From: Paraburkholderia ferrariae NBRC 106233
Lineage (GTDB): Bacteria > Pseudomonadota > Gammaproteobacteria > Burkholderiales > Burkholderiaceae
Length of the DNA: 64,000 bases
Direction of reading: 5' to 3'
Assembly: GCF_000685035.1 (NCBI RefSeq)
Contig: NZ_BAYB01000002.1
Location: 496,001-560,000 of the forward strand
In this document: positions 59,735-64,000 of the stretch, in pieces
Position numbering within the stretch: position 1 is the stretch's first letter
Layout: every line of letters begins with the position of its first letter
Translations under genes and position numbers: made by a program
Notes under the pieces: generated by a model
The model's database searches: none
What the model was told of the DNA's origin: nothing
The model's input: only the letters and a program-made list of their open reading frames with translations

Positions 59735-59938
59735 ATGTATGACGAACGCCTCGAATTACTGCTGGCAATCTCGCGTAAAACGCTGGGCATTGAAAGTTTC
59801 GTATTGACCGGCAAGCACACACTGGATCTTCATATCGTCAACGCCGAGGATATCGGGTCGGCGCTCGAGTCGGCCTACGACGCCGGGCTGCTTGTGGGGC
59901 ACCGGATGGGGCGCGCAGAGCGCGTCGAAAATGCCTGA
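59735..59938 (+). CDS. Small DUF6900-like protein
   Basis: A 67-residue acidic protein beginning MYDERLELLLAISRKTLGIE and containing LDLHIVNAEDIGSALESAYDAG. The pattern resembles the small DUF6900 domain, which I name with caution. No signal or membrane segment. AGAGGAG lies 7 bp before ATG 59735. Function unknown. A hairpin GCAGCC/GGCTGC (59959-59964 with 59971-59976) follows the stop. Confidence 0.65.
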   Translation: MYDERLELLLAISRKTLGIESFVLTGKHTLDLHIVNAEDIGSALESAYDAGLLVGHRMGRAERVENA

Positions 59939-60183
59939 TCTCCTGGCGCATGCCTGAGGCAGCCGATTCAGGCTGCATGGCCTATTCATTCGGCAGCTAT
60001 CCATGGGCTGGCTTTACGCCGAAACTCGTTCGGGCCCTGCCGCACCGGTACGGCGCCCATTCTTCCTCCGGGAATTTCTGAAAGGAAACTTTTCCCCGCC
60101 AATCGCCCTTCGGCAACGGTCTGTCGCGATGCCGGCACGATCCACGCAATCCGCATGCTGCCCGCAGATGGGCGTTCCCCAGC

Positions 60184-60212
60184 TTGTCGCTCCGGCAGGC
60201 CGCGTGTATAGT
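60184..60212 (+). promoter_or_regulatory. Sigma-70 promoter of the AmaB-like gene
   Basis: TTGTCG at 60184-60189 and TATAGT at 60207-60212 are 17 bp apart, 44 bp before the ATG. The rest of 59939-60256 shows no gene. Confidence 0.55.
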
Positions 60213-60256
60213 CGGCGAACCTGAGTATGTTTCTTATCGGAAATTAAGGGCTCGCC

Positions 60257-61756
<1,500 letters not shown>

Positions 61757-61820
61757 CTCGATTGACCGCTAGTTTCGTATCGGAAACGGCGCCGCGTTCC
61801 TGCGCGGCGCCCGCGGCCCA

Positions 61821-62330
61821 TCACGACACCAGCCTGCGCAACGGCGCCATCGGCCAGCCGTGCGGCATGCCATGCACGGCAAAGAACCACGCCGCGACCC
61901 ACGACGCTGCGACGACGATCAGGTCGCAGCGGCCGCTCTTCCACCAGTTCAACGAATGGCGCTGGATGACCCAGGGCACGCCGAGCGGATTCGGCCAGTC
62001 CGCGAGCAGATGGATCACGCCGCCGCACGCAAAGCCGAACGCAGGGGCAGCGAGCGGCAGGTGCCCCAGTTTCTGATAAGACCACACGAGCAACGCGATC
62101 CACCCCACGCCCCAATGCGTGAGCGTGCGATGCGTGATCCACAGCTTGCGCTTCTTGCGCCACCAGGCGACCTCCAGCCAGTCGGGTGCCGATCCCCCCG
62201 CAACACCCGCGATAAACGCGAGCGCAGCGTAGAGATGCCACGGGCCGTCCGTGTGCTGATGCGTGATGATGGCCGCGGCGATGACGCCGGCTGCCCAGCC
62301 GGTCGCGTGATGTGCGGTGCCTGATGCCAT
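61821..62330 (-). CDS. YdjM/DUF457-type membrane-bound metal-dependent hydrolase
   Basis: A 169-residue inner-membrane protein with about four helices. Histidines and acids typical of the family are in GTAHHATGWAAGV, GGSAPDWLE, THRTLTHWGVGW and GGVIHLLADWPNPLGVPW, which probably bind a metal in the membrane plane. Relatives include LexA-regulated YdjM. The substrate is unknown. Convergent with amaB, 64 bp between stops. Confidence 0.87.
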   Translation of the reverse strand: MASGTAHHATGWAAGVIAAAIITHQHTDGPWHLYAALAFIAGVAGGSAPDWLEVAWWRKKRKLWITHRTLTHWGVGWIALLVWSYQKLGHLPLAAPAFGFACGGVIHLLADWPNPLGVPWVIQRHSLNWWKSGRCDLIVVAASWVAAWFFAVHGMPHGWPMAPLRRLVS

Positions 62331-62453
62331 GAAGCGGATGCGCGAAGTCGAAAGGGCGCAATCTTCGCAGATGTGACCGTGTCGTGACAGGGGTATTCGA
62401 TGCGGTGCTCAATCACGCGCGTTCGCGTGCCGCTGCGCGCCCGCGTTTGGGTA

Positions 62454-62846
62454 TCAGGTTGCGCAGCGTGCCACGTCGAAGCGCAGTTCGGGTTCCGGCG
62501 GATCGTTGGAGGACGAAGCGCCATGCGTCACCCGCACGACCGAACCGTAGCCGGAAGGCGTGAGCGTCACGAAGTACGACGCGTCCGATCCCGAACCGAC
62601 GGCGAGTTCGGTCGCGCCGGCATTCGTCGATTCGCGCGCGTTCGGCAGCTTGTCCTCCAGGCACGTGGCAATCGATGAAGGCGGCCGCGGGGAGGAGAGG
62701 TAGATCATCGCCTCTCCGTTCGCCGTGGCGCCCCGCGGCGGCGTCGATCCACAGGCGGCGAGAAGTGCGAGCGGTACAGCGGCGACGAGGGGACCAAGAA
62801 GCGGACCAAAAAACGGACCAAAAAGCGGGCGAAGAAGTGTATTCAT
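62454..62846 (-). CDS. Hypothetical lipoprotein
   Basis: A 130-residue protein with a lipoprotein signal: PLALLAACGST gives Cys about residue 32, after an odd n-region with a repeated FGP/LGP pattern encoded by short DNA repeats (about 62795-62835). The mature part is polar with no recognised domain. It is likely an exported small lipoprotein specific to this group. The DNA between it and the membrane hydrolase (62331-62453) holds nothing recognisable. Confidence 0.72.
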   Translation of the reverse strand: MNTLLRPLFGPFFGPLLGPLVAAVPLALLAACGSTPPRGATANGEAMIYLSSPRPPSSIATCLEDKLPNARESTNAGATELAVGSGSDASYFVTLTPSGYGSVVRVTHGASSSNDPPEPELRFDVARCAT

Positions 62847-62954
62847 GGGCAGCGGGTCGAGAGCGCAAGCGGCGGCGTATGCAGAGCAGTATAAGCAGGC
62901 TGCGTGACGGAACCCGTAAAAAGATGCAACAGCGCATCGGAAAGGAAACACGCG

Positions 62955-63033
62955 AAAAAAAACGCACATGCGGTTGTGCCGCATGTGCGTTGCGTGAAGC
63001 CAGGACAGACGGCGGTTCGCGCCGTCTGTCCTG
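62955..63033 (-). terminator. Tandem hairpin terminators of the porin gene
   Basis: Read leftward from the porin, the first hairpin has a perfect 14-bp stem (63020-63033 with 63001-63014, 5-nt loop). The second has a perfect 13-bp stem (62979-62991 with 62961-62973) running straight into eight Ts (62962-62955). Together they would end this probably highly expressed transcript efficiently. Confidence 0.85.
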
Positions 63034-63046
63034 TTCGCCGGGGCGA

Positions 63047-64000
63047 TTAGAAGCGGTGACGCAGGCCGACCGTTGCGGCGACCTGGTTGTTGGTCGACGA
63101 CGGCGACAGCATGTTGATCGACGCGACGTTCGCGACCGACGTGCCGTTGTTGTTGTAGCCGAGCGAACCCGAAGCGTGCTGGTACACGCCGGCCAGGTAC
63201 ACGTCGGTACGCTTGCTGAGCGAGTAGTCCGTGCCCAGCATGAACGTGTGCCACTTCGGCGAGTTGTTGTCGCCCGTGCCCGTGACCGTGCCGTTCGTGA
63301 ACGTGTACGAGCCCATGAGCGCGAGAGCCGGCGTCAGGCTGTACTTGCCGTTGATCTCGTAGTTGTCCATGTGCAGGTTCATGCCGCCGAGGCCGCCGAG
63401 TGCCGTGCCGCCGCTCGAGAGGCTCGAGATGCCGTCGATCTGCGAGTGCGTCCACACGAGGCCGACCTGTGCCGGGCCGTACGTGTAGTTCGCGCCCACG
63501 CCGTAGGTGCGCTGCAGGGCGGCTGCGATGTTCTGGTCGTTCGCAGCGGCGGCGCCCGTCGAGTTGTTGATGCCACCCGAGTTGTTGAGCTGCGAGTAGC
63601 CTGCCGCGACGTTCAGCGGGCCATTGCCGTACGAAGCGCCGACGCTCCATGCGCGGCCGTTCGAGAAGTTGCCGGCCTGGTTGCTGAAGCCGTACTGGCC
63701 GCCGAACTGGAAGCCCGAGTAGTTCGCGCTCTGGTACTTGACCGCGTTGTTGATCGAGAACGACTGTGCGAGGTTGTCGTTGTCGAACGGGTGGCCGGCG
63801 AGGTTGTTGCCGTAGCCTGCGCCTGCTGCCGACAGCGGCGAGAGGTAGTCCACCACGGAGTCGTATTGACGGCCGAGGGTCACCGTGCCGTACTGGTCGC
63901 TCTGCAGACCGACGTAAGCCTGACGGTTGAAGATGCCCTGGTTGTTGTTGAAGCCGCCGTTGTTCAGGTTGAAGCCGCTCTCCAACTTGAAGATCGCCTT
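63047..64000 (-). CDS. Gram-negative general porin (5' end beyond the window)
   Basis: The last 317 codons of a porin reading leftward; the N-terminus and signal peptide lie outside. Beta-barrel phrases are regular (NRQAYVGLQSDQYGTVTLGR, YEINGKYSLTPALALMGSYTF, DYSLSKRTDVYLAGVYQHAS), and the chain ends LRHRF with a terminal Phe. The protein is unusually rich in Asn, Gly and Ser. It is a different paralogue from the porin at 24.5 kb. Codon choice is strongly biased, which suggests high expression. Confidence 0.93.
   Translation of the reverse strand, partial: KAIFKLESGFNLNNGGFNNNQGIFNRQAYVGLQSDQYGTVTLGRQYDSVVDYLSPLSAAGAGYGNNLAGHPFDNDNLAQSFSINNAVKYQSANYSGFQFGGQYGFSNQAGNFSNGRAWSVGASYGNGPLNVAAGYSQLNNSGGINNSTGAAAANDQNIAAALQRTYGVGANYTYGPAQVGLVWTHSQIDGISSLSSGGTALGGLGGMNLHMDNYEINGKYSLTPALALMGSYTFTNGTVTGTGDNNSPKWHTFMLGTDYSLSKRTDVYLAGVYQHASGSLGYNNNGTSVANVASINMLSPSSTNNQVAATVGLRHRF

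Overview
The window looks like a chromosomal segment of a Burkholderiaceae beta-proteobacterium (Paraburkholderia, Caballeronia or Burkholderia type). The DNA is GC-rich with strongly GC-biased third codon positions. Supporting marks are a cyoABCD quinol oxidase operon, two general porins of the burkholderial 3-stranded type, pcaHG with a divergent pcaQ, a tiny H-NS-like protein and a very long tandem UvrA. Apart from the respiratory operon and the UvrA, almost everything is accessory metabolism: transporters, a catabolic enzyme set and a dedicated regulator per module. No tRNA, rRNA, CRISPR array or intact mobile element was seen.

Layout, left to right. (1) 0.5-4.4 kb: cyoABCD. (2) 4.5-8.9 kb: a leftward pqi operon with pqiA split into two genes, divergent from a TetR regulator with two matching operators. 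(3) 9-22 kb: a sugar-acid module. A LacI regulator sits behind a perfect 41-bp palindrome. It is followed by a UxaA/GarD-type dehydratase, an MFS carrier, an HpaI-type aldolase, a second MFS carrier, a cyclase-family protein and a semialdehyde dehydrogenase. After that come a LysR regulator and a divergent MFS carrier plus mandelate-racemase-superfamily dehydratase. (4) 22-35.4 kb: a candidate aromatic or arylpropenoate amide/acid module. It holds a TetR and an amidase, a divergent porin, a complete LivKGFHM-type ABC importer, a hydroxycinnamoyl-CoA hydratase/lyase homologue, an NDP-forming acyl-CoA synthetase and an MFS carrier. (5) 35.4-35.9 kb: decayed group II intron reverse transcriptase and IS3 transposase ends.

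(6) 35.9-41 kb: a stress or electrophile module with a GDSL hydrolase, a TetR, a DJ-1/Hsp31-like protein, an Old Yellow Enzyme, an ABM monooxygenase and a zinc alcohol dehydrogenase. Two near-identical TetR-type operators tie part of it together. (7) 41.3-48.3 kb: a TPR O-GlcNAc-transferase-like protein, a LuxR regulator, a DmpA-type peptidase, a lone PotF-like binding protein and two small unknown genes. (8) 48.4-55.1 kb: a 1,970-residue double UvrA behind a perfect LexA-type box, a candidate small RNA with its own promoter and terminator, and an H-NS-like gene. (9) 55.5-64 kb: NnrU-like protein, pcaHG/pcaQ, an XRE-cupin regulator, a small unknown protein, an AmaB-like aldehyde dehydrogenase, a membrane hydrolase, a lipoprotein and a 5'-truncated porin.

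The modules are mostly built the same way: regulator and enzymes divergent, with an inverted repeat between them, and tight translational coupling inside the operons (ATGA or GTGA overlaps in pqi, liv and amidase-tetR). The best candidates for undescribed biology are the 22-35 kb amide/CoA module, whose lyase homologue has lost residues expected to bind the phenol group, the SOS-boxed double UvrA, and the small RNA candidate just after it.
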